From assembly GCA_035623985.1 (NCBI GenBank), contig DASPSJ010000095.1:1-64000 (forward strand): a stretch of DNA of 64,000 nt, written 5' to 3'. The translations under genes and the position numbers were made by a program. The notes under the pieces are model-generated. The model had not been told where the DNA came from, searched no databases, and saw only the letters and a list, made by a program, of their open reading frames with translations. Position 1 is the stretch's first letter. The number at the start of each line of letters is the position of its first letter. Positions 51,901-58,523 of this stretch are shown here, in pieces. The DNA is from DAHUYF01 sp035623985. GTDB taxonomy: Bacteria; Pseudomonadota; Alphaproteobacteria; ATCC43930; CGMCC-115725.

Positions 51901-52186
51901 TCCGGATTCGGTGTGGAAGCGCTTCCATGCCGGCGACCGCGGCATCTTCACCCGCCAGCTCTTGCAGATGCAAGAGAAGAACGCGGGCACGCTGATCAAG
52001 AAGAAGTTCGAGGAGGATCCCGGCTTCCGCGATTACGTGCTGCGCTATCTCAATCAGTTCGAGAACCTGCTCGCCCAGGCGCGCGAATGCGACCACATGG
52101 ACGTGCTCGGCGCCACCTTCGTCACCGCGGATGTCGGCAAGCTCTATCTCATCCTGTCCAACGCCGTCGGCCGGCTGAAGCATTGA
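48989..52186 (+). CDS. Large membrane-anchored coiled-coil protein
   Basis: A 1065-residue protein. Two transmembrane helices near the N terminus (about residues 10-30 and 42-62) are followed by some 850 residues of almost continuous amphipathic helix rich in Ala, Glu, Gln and Arg, with an irregular pattern such as ASEHVNERAAAVAGAGDLVA; the composition resembles apolipoprotein or chemoreceptor-type coiled coils. The last 120 residues form a distinct domain (IIETLQSIAVDLNRVLDQSI then PDSVWKRFHAGDRGIFTRQL and VLGATFVTADVGKLYLILSN). Start is TTG 48989 with AGGGAG upstream; GTG 48998 is an alternative. A structural or polarity role is inference. Confidence 0.8.
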   Translation: MRRVWGTLLSGPALSAAWLAACAIYIHTQVGWGVLAAMLPNEIAIAVLGVTLPLAFLWVVTTFRHRAAELAAAAERLAERVDAFAFPSEQAEARARAAGETLHRQAEELAATVSAAAGRLEQTASGLGARMAEILATVSGATERAERSRGGLEAAAGTIERLAAAIGSHAAQIEKSAGRDLSAATERLAGQVAVVETVVERAFTASGDRIAGRASELQASVIDAFERAADRTAQELDRVSDRLTREAAAAADRVAGEIGAFEAMVARSTVAASERLAEQGDAVEQALGQVSARLDVSASQIASAARRGADALHAETEALLVASDKAAAQAEVLASTFRNYAADLTRHTEQSASQAELLGSTFARQAQALRNAAAEALARVKEGSEVFGGNAEHLAAAARNASARVEEVSEALRQQARDLLAASEQSAVRVQSVGESLRQRSQDISAVVQGTLATVRQAVDGFRESGEALTGSADQAATKVGEAASGLRGQASDLQAIADQATAKMRRAGETFDQQADRLAGASAEASAALVAVGETLGQHMDQVKDGTEAAVAQVAQLHDGFTQQLGRLNAARSAVAAQVAEIRSALQQQTQELGRASEAVVQRSTQVGDAFREHSRLLRDAAAEASTQAEAMAVVMQRQVRELHAVADNLSSLTASINETLQAGSGEVTQASDRARGRIEEIGQFLAEQTRAVAQASEVAGLRLGQSGDLLRQRAGEVHEVADRAAARLGELGDRFTERSQQVAGASDAAGARLREAGAFFRQQAQDLAATADRVATRLQDASEHVNERAAAVAGAGDLVANRLQELSEAARNQANNLTVASEAAASKGEQMNEALRRQLRDLAAAAEHTGSQLGDVRNALREQTTELNGATDKAVERLRDIADTFRRHSGDLIAAADRAGVKAKDAAALFETQTETLLKAAGDAATEAQRVRETAIQAQQDTFLKAATFIIETLQSIAVDLNRVLDQSIPDSVWKRFHAGDRGIFTRQLLQMQEKNAGTLIKKKFEEDPGFRDYVLRYLNQFENLLAQARECDHMDVLGATFVTADVGKLYLILSNAVGRLKH

Positions 52187-52193
52187 CGCCCCC

Positions 52194-52395
52194 GCGAGCG
52201 CCCCCGCGAGCGCGCAGCGCTCGTCGGGCATCGGCGTCAGCGCTTGCGCAGCAAGCGCGAGAGCCCCCCGCGAGCGCGCAGCGCTCGTCGGGCTGCGGCG
52301 CCAGCGCTTGCGCAGCAAGCGCGAAAGCCCTCCGCGAGCGCGCAGCGCTCGTCGGGCTGCGGCGTCAGCGCTTGCGCAGCAAGCGCGAAGCCGCC
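52194..52395. repeat. Three tandem copies of a 64-bp double-hairpin repeat
   Basis: GCGAG of successive units falls at 52206, 52270 and 52334, an exact 64-bp period. Each unit has two hairpins: CGAGCG-CGCAG-CGCTCG and GCGCTTGC-GCA-GCAAGCGC. A partial unit precedes the first. A diverged copy lies at 54287-54345. It follows the coiled-coil gene and reads open in several frames without coding sense. REP/BIME-like element. Confidence 0.75.
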
Positions 52396-52421
52396 TGGCG
52401 ACATGCAGCGGTCAAAGCAGA

Positions 52422-52445
52422 AGGGCGGCCCTTGCGGGCCGCCCT
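52422..52445. terminator. Strong hairpin between convergent genes
   Basis: AGGGCGGCCC-TTGC-GGGCCGCCCT, 10-bp arms and 4-base loop, between the coiled-coil and small heat-shock genes. No T-run on either side, so it may act as a transcript end-stabiliser or a rho-assisted terminator. Confidence 0.45.
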
Positions 52446-52473
52446 CTTGCATCGGCAAAGATCGAAATGCGCC

Positions 52474-52929
52474 TCAGGCCGCCTTCTGGCCGATCACCTC
52501 GGCGCCGCCGCTCTTGGCGATCTCGATCTTGCGCGGCTTCATCGCCTCGGGGATCTCGCGCGCGAGGTCGACGTGCAGCAAGCCGTTGTTGAGGCTGGCG
52601 CCGACGACCTTGATGTGGTCGGCAAGCTGGAAGCGGCGCTCGAAGGCGCGCCGGGCGATGCCGCGGTAGAGGTAGGACTTCTTGTCCTCCTCCCGCTTCG
52701 CCTTGCCGGTGACCAGCAACGCATTCTCGCGCACGGTGATGTCGAGCTCATCGGCGGCGAAGCCGGCCACCGCCATGGTGAGGCGATAGGCGTTCTCGCC
52801 GGTGCTCTCGATGTTGTAGGGCGGGTAGCCGCTGCCGCCGTCGACCCGCGTCGCGGTGTCGGCAAGCCGCATCAGACGGTCGAACCCGATGCCGGAACGG
52901 AAAAGCGGTGAGAAATCGAGCGTATCCAT
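52474..52929 (-). CDS. Small heat-shock protein (Hsp20/IbpA-like)
   Basis: A 151-residue alpha-crystallin-domain chaperone holding unfolding proteins under heat stress. Starts MDTLDFSPLFRSGIGFDRLM, as in class A rhizobial sHsps; alpha-crystallin domain with YPPYNIESTGENAYRLTMAV, ADELDITVRENALLVTG, IARRAFERRFQLADHIKVVG, LNNGLLHVDLAREIPE and the conserved KPRKIEI. ATG 52929 lies 8 bases after GGAGG; ATG 52935 is too close to it. Regulation: a sigma-32-type promoter at 53031-53058 and a probable RNA thermometer in the leader. Confidence 0.95.
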   Translation of the reverse strand: MDTLDFSPLFRSGIGFDRLMRLADTATRVDGGSGYPPYNIESTGENAYRLTMAVAGFAADELDITVRENALLVTGKAKREEDKKSYLYRGIARRAFERRFQLADHIKVVGASLNNGLLHVDLAREIPEAMKPRKIEIAKSGGAEVIGQKAA

Positions 52930-53022
52930 GACCATATCCTCCAGTGAGCAACATGGGTTCTTCCCGCGCCCGCCGTGAGGCCGGGCGTTCGGGAAAGGCC
53001 GGACCCGCCAGGCGGCGTCCGA
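52930..53022 (-). promoter_or_regulatory. Probable ROSE-type RNA thermometer leader
   Basis: The roughly 95-base leader of the small heat-shock gene ends GTTGCTCACTGGAGGATAT, where TTGCTC lies opposite the GGAGG ribosome site, the key feature of ROSE elements that mask translation until heat melts the stem. Upstream, GC-rich stems are possible (for example GAACGCCCGGCC near 52980). Leader length and gene identity fit alphaproteobacterial ROSE; the fold was not computed. Confidence 0.55.
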
Positions 53023-53030
53023 CGGTATCG

Positions 53031-53058
53031 AGATGGGCATCCGCCCGCGGCGTTCAAG
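53031..53058 (-). promoter_or_regulatory. Sigma-32 (heat-shock) promoter
   Basis: Minus strand: CCCCTTGAA, then CCCATCT after a 15-base spacer (CTTGAA at 53058-53053, CCCATCT at 53037-53031). This matches the RpoH consensus CTTGAA-N13/15-CCCCAT well and sits about 100 bases upstream of the small heat-shock gene. Confidence 0.7.
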
Positions 53059-53127
53059 GGGCTGGCCGGTTAAGGTTAACGAGCGCCGCGCTGGTGCCGG
53101 CGCGGCGGGAATGGTAGAGACAAGAGG

Positions 53128-53544
53128 GTGCAAGCCAGAGGCGATGACGTGCAGGCGACGGCATTTTTCGGCAAGACCTACGGCGAGGCGATGGAGCTGC
53201 TGATCGAGGCGCGCGACTACCTCGCCCATCGCGAGCCGATCGACCGGCAGGTGCTGGCGCCGCTGGATCGGTTGCGCATGAGCCGCGAGACCATGCGGCT
53301 CACCGCGCGGCTGACGCAGATCATGGCCTGGCTGCTGGCGCAGCGCGCGGTCTTCAACGGCGAGATCAGCCAGCGCGACGCGCTCGGCGATCGCGGCGCG
53401 CTCGCCGAGGTCGAGATCTGCATGGAAGGCGAGGAGTGGGCGCCCGCGGCGCCGCAGCGTCTCGCCAGCTTGCTCGACCGCAGCCGGCGGCTCTACGTGC
53501 GGGTGGCGCGCCTCGACGAGCTGGCGCGCCGCCAGCTCGCCTAA
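53128..53544 (+). CDS. DUF1465/RcdA-like protein
   Basis: A 138-residue helical protein with TYGEAMELLIEARDYLAHRE, MRLTARLTQIMAWLLAQRAV, GEISQRDAL and ELARRQL, the layout of DUF1465, the family of Caulobacter RcdA, an adaptor for ClpXP-dependent degradation of cell-cycle regulators. Shorter at the C terminus than RcdA, so equivalence of function is inferred. Start GTG 53128 is the first codon fitting the family. Divergent from the small heat-shock gene. Confidence 0.85.
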   Translation: MQARGDDVQATAFFGKTYGEAMELLIEARDYLAHREPIDRQVLAPLDRLRMSRETMRLTARLTQIMAWLLAQRAVFNGEISQRDALGDRGALAEVEICMEGEEWAPAAPQRLASLLDRSRRLYVRVARLDELARRQLA

Positions 53545-53600
53545 GTCCGATCGTCGGGAGAATGCCGCGGCGGCGGCGATGCGCCGCCTGCGTCGCGGCC

Positions 53601-53828
53601 CTACTTCTTGAGGCCGAAGCCGCCGAAGCGCTTGTTGAAGCGCGCGAGCTGGCCGCCGCTGTCGACCAGCCGCTGCTGGCCGCCGGTCCAGGCGGGGTGC
53701 GATTTGGAGTCGATCTCCAGCCGCAGCGTGTCGCCGGGCTTGCCGTAGGTCGAGCGCGTCTTGTAGCTCGTGCCGTCGGTCATCACCACGGTGATCTCGT
53801 GATAGTCCGGATGGATGCCCTCTTTCAT
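53601..53828 (-). CDS. rpmE: 50S ribosomal protein L31
   Basis: A 75-residue protein: MKEGIHPDYHEITVVMTDGT, YKTRSTYGKPGDTLRLEIDS, SHPAWTGGQQRLVDSGGQLA and FNKRFGGFG. It lacks the zinc-binding cysteines, as usual for alphaproteobacterial L31. ATG 53828 is chosen; the frame extends upstream without homology. A promoter candidate lies just upstream. Confidence 0.96.
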   Translation of the reverse strand: MKEGIHPDYHEITVVMTDGTSYKTRSTYGKPGDTLRLEIDSKSHPAWTGGQQRLVDSGGQLARFNKRFGGFGLKK

Positions 53829-53853
53829 CGCTCTGCTCCGAGAAAGCTGCGGC

Positions 53854-53882
53854 TTTATACCGGAGCGAATCGCGTTGCGCAA
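53854..53882 (-). promoter_or_regulatory. Candidate promoter of rpmE
   Basis: Minus strand TTGCGC (53882-53877), 17-base spacer, TATAAA (53859-53854), ending about 25 bases before the rpmE ATG. The -10 is strong, the -35 only half matched. Confidence 0.45.
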
Positions 53883-54009
53883 CTCCGCGACGCCGGCGAT
53901 TCGACGGGAATCGCCGGCGAAAACCGCGCGAAACGCGCGTCACGACTCCGTTTTCGCGCGATTTCGCGCAAAAAAACCGCTCTCCGCCCCGCTTTTTGCG
54001 CATTTCCAA

Positions 54010-54038
54010 TCGACTTTCGGTTGCGACTTTCATAGAAT
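54010..54038 (+). promoter_or_regulatory. Candidate promoter of the basic small protein
   Basis: TCGACT at 54010-54015, 17-base spacer, TAGAAT at 54033-54038. Followed after about 25 bases by an AGGGGG ribosome site and the ATG at 54074. Confidence 0.4.
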
Positions 54039-54073
54039 CGCCGGTGTTTCGTCGGCACAGGGGGTTTGATCTC

Positions 54074-54181
54074 ATGAAAGCAAGACGTAAACGTGCCACG
54101 GCTGCGGCTTCGAAGGGCGCGGCCAAGAAGGCGCCAAAGCGGAAGAAGGCCGCCAAGCGCAAGAAGGCGAAGAAGAAGTAG
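54074..54181 (+). CDS. Tiny Lys/Arg-rich protein (35 residues)
   Basis: MKARRKRATAAASKGAAKKA, then PKRKKAAKRKKAKKK: more than half Lys/Arg, the rest mainly Ala, as in the tails of bacterial histone H1-like proteins. Supported as a gene by a promoter candidate, an AGGGGG site nine bases before the ATG, and a very strong hairpin 10 bases after the stop. Likely a nucleic-acid-binding peptide (inference). Too short for confident family assignment. Confidence 0.6.
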   Translation: MKARRKRATAAASKGAAKKAPKRKKAAKRKKAKKK

Positions 54182-54190
54182 GTCGGTCTC

Positions 54191-54228
54191 GCCGCCGCGA
54201 CGCTCCTCCACGGGAGCGTCGCGGCGGC
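54191..54228 (+). terminator. 16-bp perfect-stem hairpin after the basic small protein
   Basis: GCCGCCGCGACGCTCC-TCCACG-GGAGCGTCGCGGCGGC, perfect 16-bp arms with 6-base loop, starting 10 bases after the TAG. No T-run follows, but the stem is one of the most stable in the window and probably ends or protects this transcript. Confidence 0.55.
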
Positions 54229-54286
54229 GGTATCCGAGAGCGAGACGAAGCCGCGGGGCCTTGCTCCGCGGCTTCTCTCTTTCCCC

Positions 54287-54345
54287 CGCGAGCGCGTAGC
54301 GCTCGTCGGCGGCGGCGGTTGCGCGGCAACCGCGAGAGCCGCACC
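54287..54345. repeat. Diverged single copy of the 64-bp double-hairpin repeat
   Basis: CCGCGAGCGCGTAGCGCTCGTCGG (shared GCGAGCGCG.AGCGCTCGTC core) followed by GGTTGCGCGGCAACCGCGAGAG, where the second hairpin is GGTTGC-GCG-GCAACC instead of GCTTGC/GCAAGC. Same plan as 52194-52395, with compensatory changes that keep the stem. Lies between two genes. Confidence 0.6.
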
Positions 54346-54371
54346 CCTCAGGCAAAGTCCCCTTCAGCGGA

Positions 54372-55433
54372 TTAGCGCTCGGTCAGCTTCAGCTCGATGC
54401 GGCGGTTGCGCCGGAAAGCGGCTTCGTCGTTGCCGGGGTCGAGCGGCTGGAACTCGCCGAACCCCGCCGCCACCAGGCGGTTGGCCGGGATGCCCTGGTC
54501 GATGAAGAAGCGCACCACCGAGATGGCGCGCGCCGTCGACAGCTCCCAATTCGACGGGAACTGCGCCGTGGCGATCGGCCGCCGGTCGGTATGGCCGTCG
54601 ACGCGCAGCACCCAGGAGATGTCGGCCGGGATCTTGGCCGAGATCTCCTTGAGCGCCTGCGCCACCGGCAGCAGCCGCTGCTTGGCGTCGTCGGAAAGCT
54701 CGGCGCTGGCCAGCGGGAACAGCACCTCCGATTGGAAGACGAAGCGGTCGCCGACGATGCGGATGTCCGGCCGGTCGCCCAGCACCTCGCGCAGCCGCCC
54801 GAAGAATTCCGAGCGGTAGCGCGCCAGCTCCTCGACCTTGCTGGCGAGCGCGGCGTTGAGGCGCTTGCCGAGATCGGCGATCTGCACCTGCTGCTCCTTG
54901 CTCTTGGCCTCCGAGGCGTCGAGCGCCGCGGCGATCTGCTGGAGCTGCTGGCGCAGCGCCAGGAGCTGCTGGTTGAGCTGGTCGATGGTGGTCTGCGCCT
55001 CGGCCAGCCGGGCGTCGCGCTCGGCCACCTGTCGCTGCGCCGCGCCGAGCCGCTCCTGCAGCTCGGCGGTGCCGCTGCGCGCGGCGGCGGTGGCGTCGTC
55101 GGCCTGGTTGGCGAGCTCGGCGATGCGGCTGGTGAGCGCGTCGCGCTCGGCGTTGACCGATTGGAGCTGGCTCGAGAGCTGCGCCACGGTGTTGCGCAGA
55201 TCGGTATTGGCCTTCTCGTCCAGCGCCAGCATGTCGGCGAGCTGCTGGATCTTCAGCCGCAGGTCGCGCACCTCGGCGTCGCGGCCGGTGAGCGCGTCCG
55301 ACAGGTAGAACTGGCCCGCGGTGAACACCAGAAGCACGAAGATGATGACCATGACGAGCTGCGACAGCGCGTCGACGAAGCCCGGCCAGATGTTGATGCT
55401 GGGACGGCGTTGGCGGCGCGACGAGATCGCCAT
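54372..55433 (-). CDS. OmpA/MotB-like peptidoglycan-binding membrane protein
   Basis: A 353-residue protein with a short cytoplasmic N terminus, one transmembrane helix (LVMVIIFVLLVFTAGQFYLS, about residues 26-45), a long periplasmic coiled coil (50-190) and a C-terminal OmpA domain (VLRVDGHTDRRPI, STARAISVVRFFIDQGIP, NRLVAAGFGEFQPLDP, NRRIELKL). The helix has no obvious MotB-type proton Asp in its centre, although WPGFVDALSQL precedes it with an Asp. It follows a MotA/ExbB-like gene after 28 bases and probably forms an envelope complex with it. Confidence 0.88.
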   Translation of the reverse strand: MAISSRRQRRPSINIWPGFVDALSQLVMVIIFVLLVFTAGQFYLSDALTGRDAEVRDLRLKIQQLADMLALDEKANTDLRNTVAQLSSQLQSVNAERDALTSRIAELANQADDATAAARSGTAELQERLGAAQRQVAERDARLAEAQTTIDQLNQQLLALRQQLQQIAAALDASEAKSKEQQVQIADLGKRLNAALASKVEELARYRSEFFGRLREVLGDRPDIRIVGDRFVFQSEVLFPLASAELSDDAKQRLLPVAQALKEISAKIPADISWVLRVDGHTDRRPIATAQFPSNWELSTARAISVVRFFIDQGIPANRLVAAGFGEFQPLDPGNDEAAFRRNRRIELKLTER

Positions 55434-55461
55434 GGCGGGTCAATCCTGCAAAGGGGCCGGG

Positions 55462-56616
55462 CTAGGAGCGTTCCGCCTCCTCGGCGAGCGCGGCGATGGT
55501 GCGGGCGAGCAGCCGGATCTCGCTGCGGATCTCCTGCGTCGCCTCGCCGCGTCCCTGCGCCACGTCCTCGGCGAGCCGCGCCAGATGGATCTCGATGTTG
55601 CGCAGATGCGCGCGCGCCTCGTCGAAGCCGGGCGGCCCGCCGGCGGTGGCGTCCGCCAGGCGCTGCAGCACCGGCCTCAGCTCGACCTGCCCCTCGGCGA
55701 GCCGCAGCAGCAGCGCCTGCTCCGCGCGCATCTGGTCGGCGAGCATCGCCAGCCGCTCCGTCAGCGCCTGTAGATTGGCGTTGGCGGAGATGCGGCTCTC
55801 CTCGCCGCGGCCCATGATGCGCTGAAGATTGTCGAGGCTGTCGGCGGTCTGCTCGAGCAGCGCCTGGATGAAGGCGGGCACCGAGCCCTCGCCGGCCTCG
55901 CCCGAGAGCCCGCCGCCGGAGAGCCTGGTATAGCCCGAGAGATACTCCTCGAGATCGTGATAGAAGCGGTTCTGCGCCAGCCCCGCCTGCAAATCGAGGA
56001 AGCCCAGCACCAGCGATCCCGCCAGCCCGAACAGCGAGGCGCTGAAGGCGGTGCTCATGCCGCCCAGCGGCGACTGCAGCCCGCTCTTGAGGTCGTTGAA
56101 GGCGCGCACGGGATCGCTGGCGCCGGCGGACAGCGTGCCGATGACGCCGCCCACCGACTGCACCGTCTCGAGCAGGCCGTAGAAGGTGCCGAGCAGTCCG
56201 AGGAAGACGAGCAGGCCGATCAGGTAGCGCGAGGTCTCGCGCGTCTCGTCGAGCCTGGTGCCGATGCCGTCGAGCAAGGTGCGCATCGACACCGCCGAGA
56301 GGCTGACGCGCCCGCCGCGGCGGTCGGCGAGCATGGTCGCCATCGGCGACGGCAGCCGCGGCACGGTCTCGCTCGAGAGGTTGGCCTGGTTGCGGCGGAA
56401 ACGCTCGAGCCAGGCGACCTCGGGATTGAGCCGCATCACCTGGCGGAAGATGTAGACGATGCCGGCCAGGAGGATGAAGAGGATCAAGCCGTTGACCGCG
56501 GGGTTGCCCATGAAGAAGCGATAGAGCGCGGGCGACAGCAGCGCGGCGATGGCCGCCACTGCGGCGACGAAAACGGCCATGCGGGTGAGATAGCGTTGCG
56601 GGCGTGTCACTTGCAT
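55462..56616 (-). CDS. MotA/TolQ/ExbB-like membrane protein
   Basis: A 384-residue protein with two N-terminal helices (about 12-30 and 40-58), a cytoplasmic loop, then two more in IGLLVFLGLLGTFYGLLETV and LGGMSTAFSASLFGLAGSLV, the MotA/ExbB proton-channel core motif with GTFYGLL. A 150-residue C-terminal cytoplasmic helical tail follows. Paired with the MotB-like gene; the pair resembles those encoded in many alphaproteobacteria next to envelope genes and is not the flagellar stator set, since no flagellar genes are near. Role in envelope energetics is inference. Confidence 0.85.
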   Translation of the reverse strand: MQVTRPQRYLTRMAVFVAAVAAIAALLSPALYRFFMGNPAVNGLILFILLAGIVYIFRQVMRLNPEVAWLERFRRNQANLSSETVPRLPSPMATMLADRRGGRVSLSAVSMRTLLDGIGTRLDETRETSRYLIGLLVFLGLLGTFYGLLETVQSVGGVIGTLSAGASDPVRAFNDLKSGLQSPLGGMSTAFSASLFGLAGSLVLGFLDLQAGLAQNRFYHDLEEYLSGYTRLSGGGLSGEAGEGSVPAFIQALLEQTADSLDNLQRIMGRGEESRISANANLQALTERLAMLADQMRAEQALLLRLAEGQVELRPVLQRLADATAGGPPGFDEARAHLRNIEIHLARLAEDVAQGRGEATQEIRSEIRLLARTIAALAEEAERS

Positions 56617-56643
56617 GCGTCCTTTGCCGGCGAAGCCGCCGGC

Positions 56644-57633
56644 TCAGTGTTCGAGCATGACGATGTCGACGCGGTCCGGCGGATCGCTGCCCTCGCTGCG
56701 GTTGCCGAGCGCGCGCACGTCCATGCGCGTGTTGGCGACGCCGCGCTCCATCAGATAGCCGCGCACCGCCAGCGCGCGCTGCAGCGAGATCCGGCGCGCC
56801 TGATTCGCCTGGTCGGACGAGCCGCCGGCATAGGCGGCGAGTTGCAGTCGCAAATGCCCGTCATCGGCGAGCCGCCGCGCCAGCGCGTCGAGCCCGGCCT
56901 TGGCGTCATCCGGCAGATCGGTGGCGCTGCCGGCGAAGATGATGCGCGTGGGCTCGCCGGCGGCGGCGGTGGCCGGCGCCGCCGCGGGGGTGGGCTTGAC
57001 CGGGCTGGGCGGCGGCGGGCTGGGCGGCGTGTTCATGACCGTCACCGTCGCCGGCGACGGCGGCGCCGTCGTCGGCACCGGGCTCGGCGGCGCCGCGGTC
57101 GGCGCGGCGGCGGTTGGCGTCGCTTCGGGCGCGGCGGGCTTTTCCGGCGGCGCGGCGGGTGCCGCCGGCGGCGTCGCCTCGGGCGCGGGCGGGCTGGGCG
57201 CGGCCTCGGCAAGCGGCTGTGCCGTGACGTTCTCGCGCGGCGCGGCGCCGCCGGTCGCCGCTGCCGGGGCAATCGGCGCCGCCCGCACGGCGGCGGTCTT
57301 CTCGGGTTTGCGCGCGGCCTCGGCCGCCGCCTTTTTCTTCGTCTTCGGCGGGTGCAGCGCGATGGCCTTGGCGGGCGCCGGGCGCGTCACAAGCGCGCCG
57401 CGCTGCTGCGCGCCTCGCTCGCGCAGCAGCAGCTCGGGCAAGGTTGGCGCCGGTCCCAGCGCGTCGAGCACGCTGAGATCGACGGTCACCTCGGGCTGCT
57501 CGCGGCCGCTGACGATGGTCTGGGCCGCGGCCGGCGCCGCCGCGGCGGCAAGCAGAAGCAGGGCCGCGGCAACCGGGATCGCCCGCATCACGCAGCGGCG
57601 GGAGTATGAGCTGGCCATGCCGCCACGGTCCAT
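56644..57633 (-). CDS. Secreted OmpA-domain protein with Pro/Ala-rich linker
   Basis: About 329 residues. A signal peptide (MRAIPVAAALLLLAAAAAPA, preceded by a 15-20 residue extension) leads into a long Ala/Pro-rich linker at about 75-215, then an OmpA-type domain (RIIFAGSATDLPDDAKAGLD, LRLQLAAYAGGSSDQANQAR, ALAVRGYLMERGV, VDIVMLEH). The linker is long enough to span the periplasm. Start ATG 57633 has a GGGAG site; ATG 57618 or 57588 would shorten the n-region. Third gene of the MotA-like/MotB-like cluster, 27 bases upstream of it. Confidence 0.8.
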   Translation of the reverse strand: MDRGGMASSYSRRCVMRAIPVAAALLLLAAAAAPAAAQTIVSGREQPEVTVDLSVLDALGPAPTLPELLLRERGAQQRGALVTRPAPAKAIALHPPKTKKKAAAEAARKPEKTAAVRAAPIAPAAATGGAAPRENVTAQPLAEAAPSPPAPEATPPAAPAAPPEKPAAPEATPTAAAPTAAPPSPVPTTAPPSPATVTVMNTPPSPPPPSPVKPTPAAAPATAAAGEPTRIIFAGSATDLPDDAKAGLDALARRLADDGHLRLQLAAYAGGSSDQANQARRISLQRALAVRGYLMERGVANTRMDVRALGNRSEGSDPPDRVDIVMLEH

Positions 57634-57707
57634 CGCTGCTCCCAGGGGCGCGTCATTTGCCGGGTCATCGCCGTAAAATACCGCAAGCAGGCCGGTCGCC
57701 GCCACAG

Positions 57708-58520
57708 TCAGTTTATCGCCGCCTCGGCGAGCGCTTTCTTAAGAAGATGCAGGAGCGGCTGATGCAGGTGCGCGTTGGCGGCGATGACGTCGCCGCTCGC
57801 CGGCATGCCGTGGTTGCCGGCGAGGTCGCTGGCATAGCCGCCGGCTTCGCGGACGATGAGGATGCCGGCGGCGAGATCCCACGGCTTGAGGGCGAATTCC
57901 CAATAACCGTCGAAGCGTCCCGCCGCGACATAGGCGAGATCGAGCGAGGCGACGCCCAGCCGCCGCACGCCGCTCGTCGCCGCCATCGCCGCGCCGAGCG
58001 TGGCGAGGTAGCTCGCGTGATCGGCGCGGCCGATGAAGGGGATGCCGGTGCCGATCAGCGCTTCGGCGAGGTGGCGGCGCGCCGAGACGCGCAGCCGCCG
58101 GTCGTTATGGAAGGCGCCGGCGCCCTTCTCCGCCCAGAACATCTCGTCGCGCACCGGCTCGTAGATCAGCCCGGCGATGACCTCGCCGTCGCGCTCGAGC
58201 GCGATCGAGATCGAGAAATGCGGGATGCCGTGCAGGAAATTGGTGGTGCCGTCGAGCGGATCGACGATCCAGCGGTGATGCGCGTCGCCGCCCGCCTCGC
58301 CGCCGCTTTCCTCCATCAGGAAGCCGTAGCCCGGCCGCGCCTTGGAGAGCTCGGCGCGCAGCACCTTCTCCGCCTTGAGGTCGGCGGCGGTGACGAAATC
58401 GCCCGGCCCCTTGATCGAAACCTGGAGCTGCTCGACCTCGCCGAAATCGCGGATGAGGCCGCGCGCCGCCTTCAGGGCGGCATTGGCCATGACGTTGATG
58501 GTGGCCGAGCGCGGCGCCAA
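57708..58520 (-). CDS. Inositol-1-monophosphatase-family phosphatase (SuhB-like)
   Basis: A 270-residue Mg-dependent phosphatase. Seen: NVMANAALKAARGLIRDFGE, FVTAADLKAEKVLRAELSKA, metal-binding WIVDPLDGTTNFLHGIPHFS, GTGIPF, and WEFALKPWDLAAGILIVREAGG. The start is TTG at 58520: it has a GAGG site and gives the N terminus expected for the family (xPRSATINVM), whereas no ATG precedes the conserved block. It follows the EF-P gene after 3 bases. Confidence 0.93.
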   Translation of the reverse strand: MAPRSATINVMANAALKAARGLIRDFGEVEQLQVSIKGPGDFVTAADLKAEKVLRAELSKARPGYGFLMEESGGEAGGDAHHRWIVDPLDGTTNFLHGIPHFSISIALERDGEVIAGLIYEPVRDEMFWAEKGAGAFHNDRRLRVSARRHLAEALIGTGIPFIGRADHASYLATLGAAMAATSGVRRLGVASLDLAYVAAGRFDGYWEFALKPWDLAAGILIVREAGGYASDLAGNHGMPASGDVIAANAHLHQPLLHLLKKALAEAAIN

Positions 58521-58523
58521 GCC

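Noticed and set aside
52194..52395. 64-bp tandem repeats as a CRISPR array
   Set aside because: Only three units with no spacers between them and no cas genes; hairpin content fits a REP-type element.
52187..52911. Plus-strand open frames rich in ASAQRSSGCGAS-type sequence after the coiled-coil gene
   Set aside because: They are translations of the 64-bp hairpin repeats and of the antisense of the small heat-shock gene.
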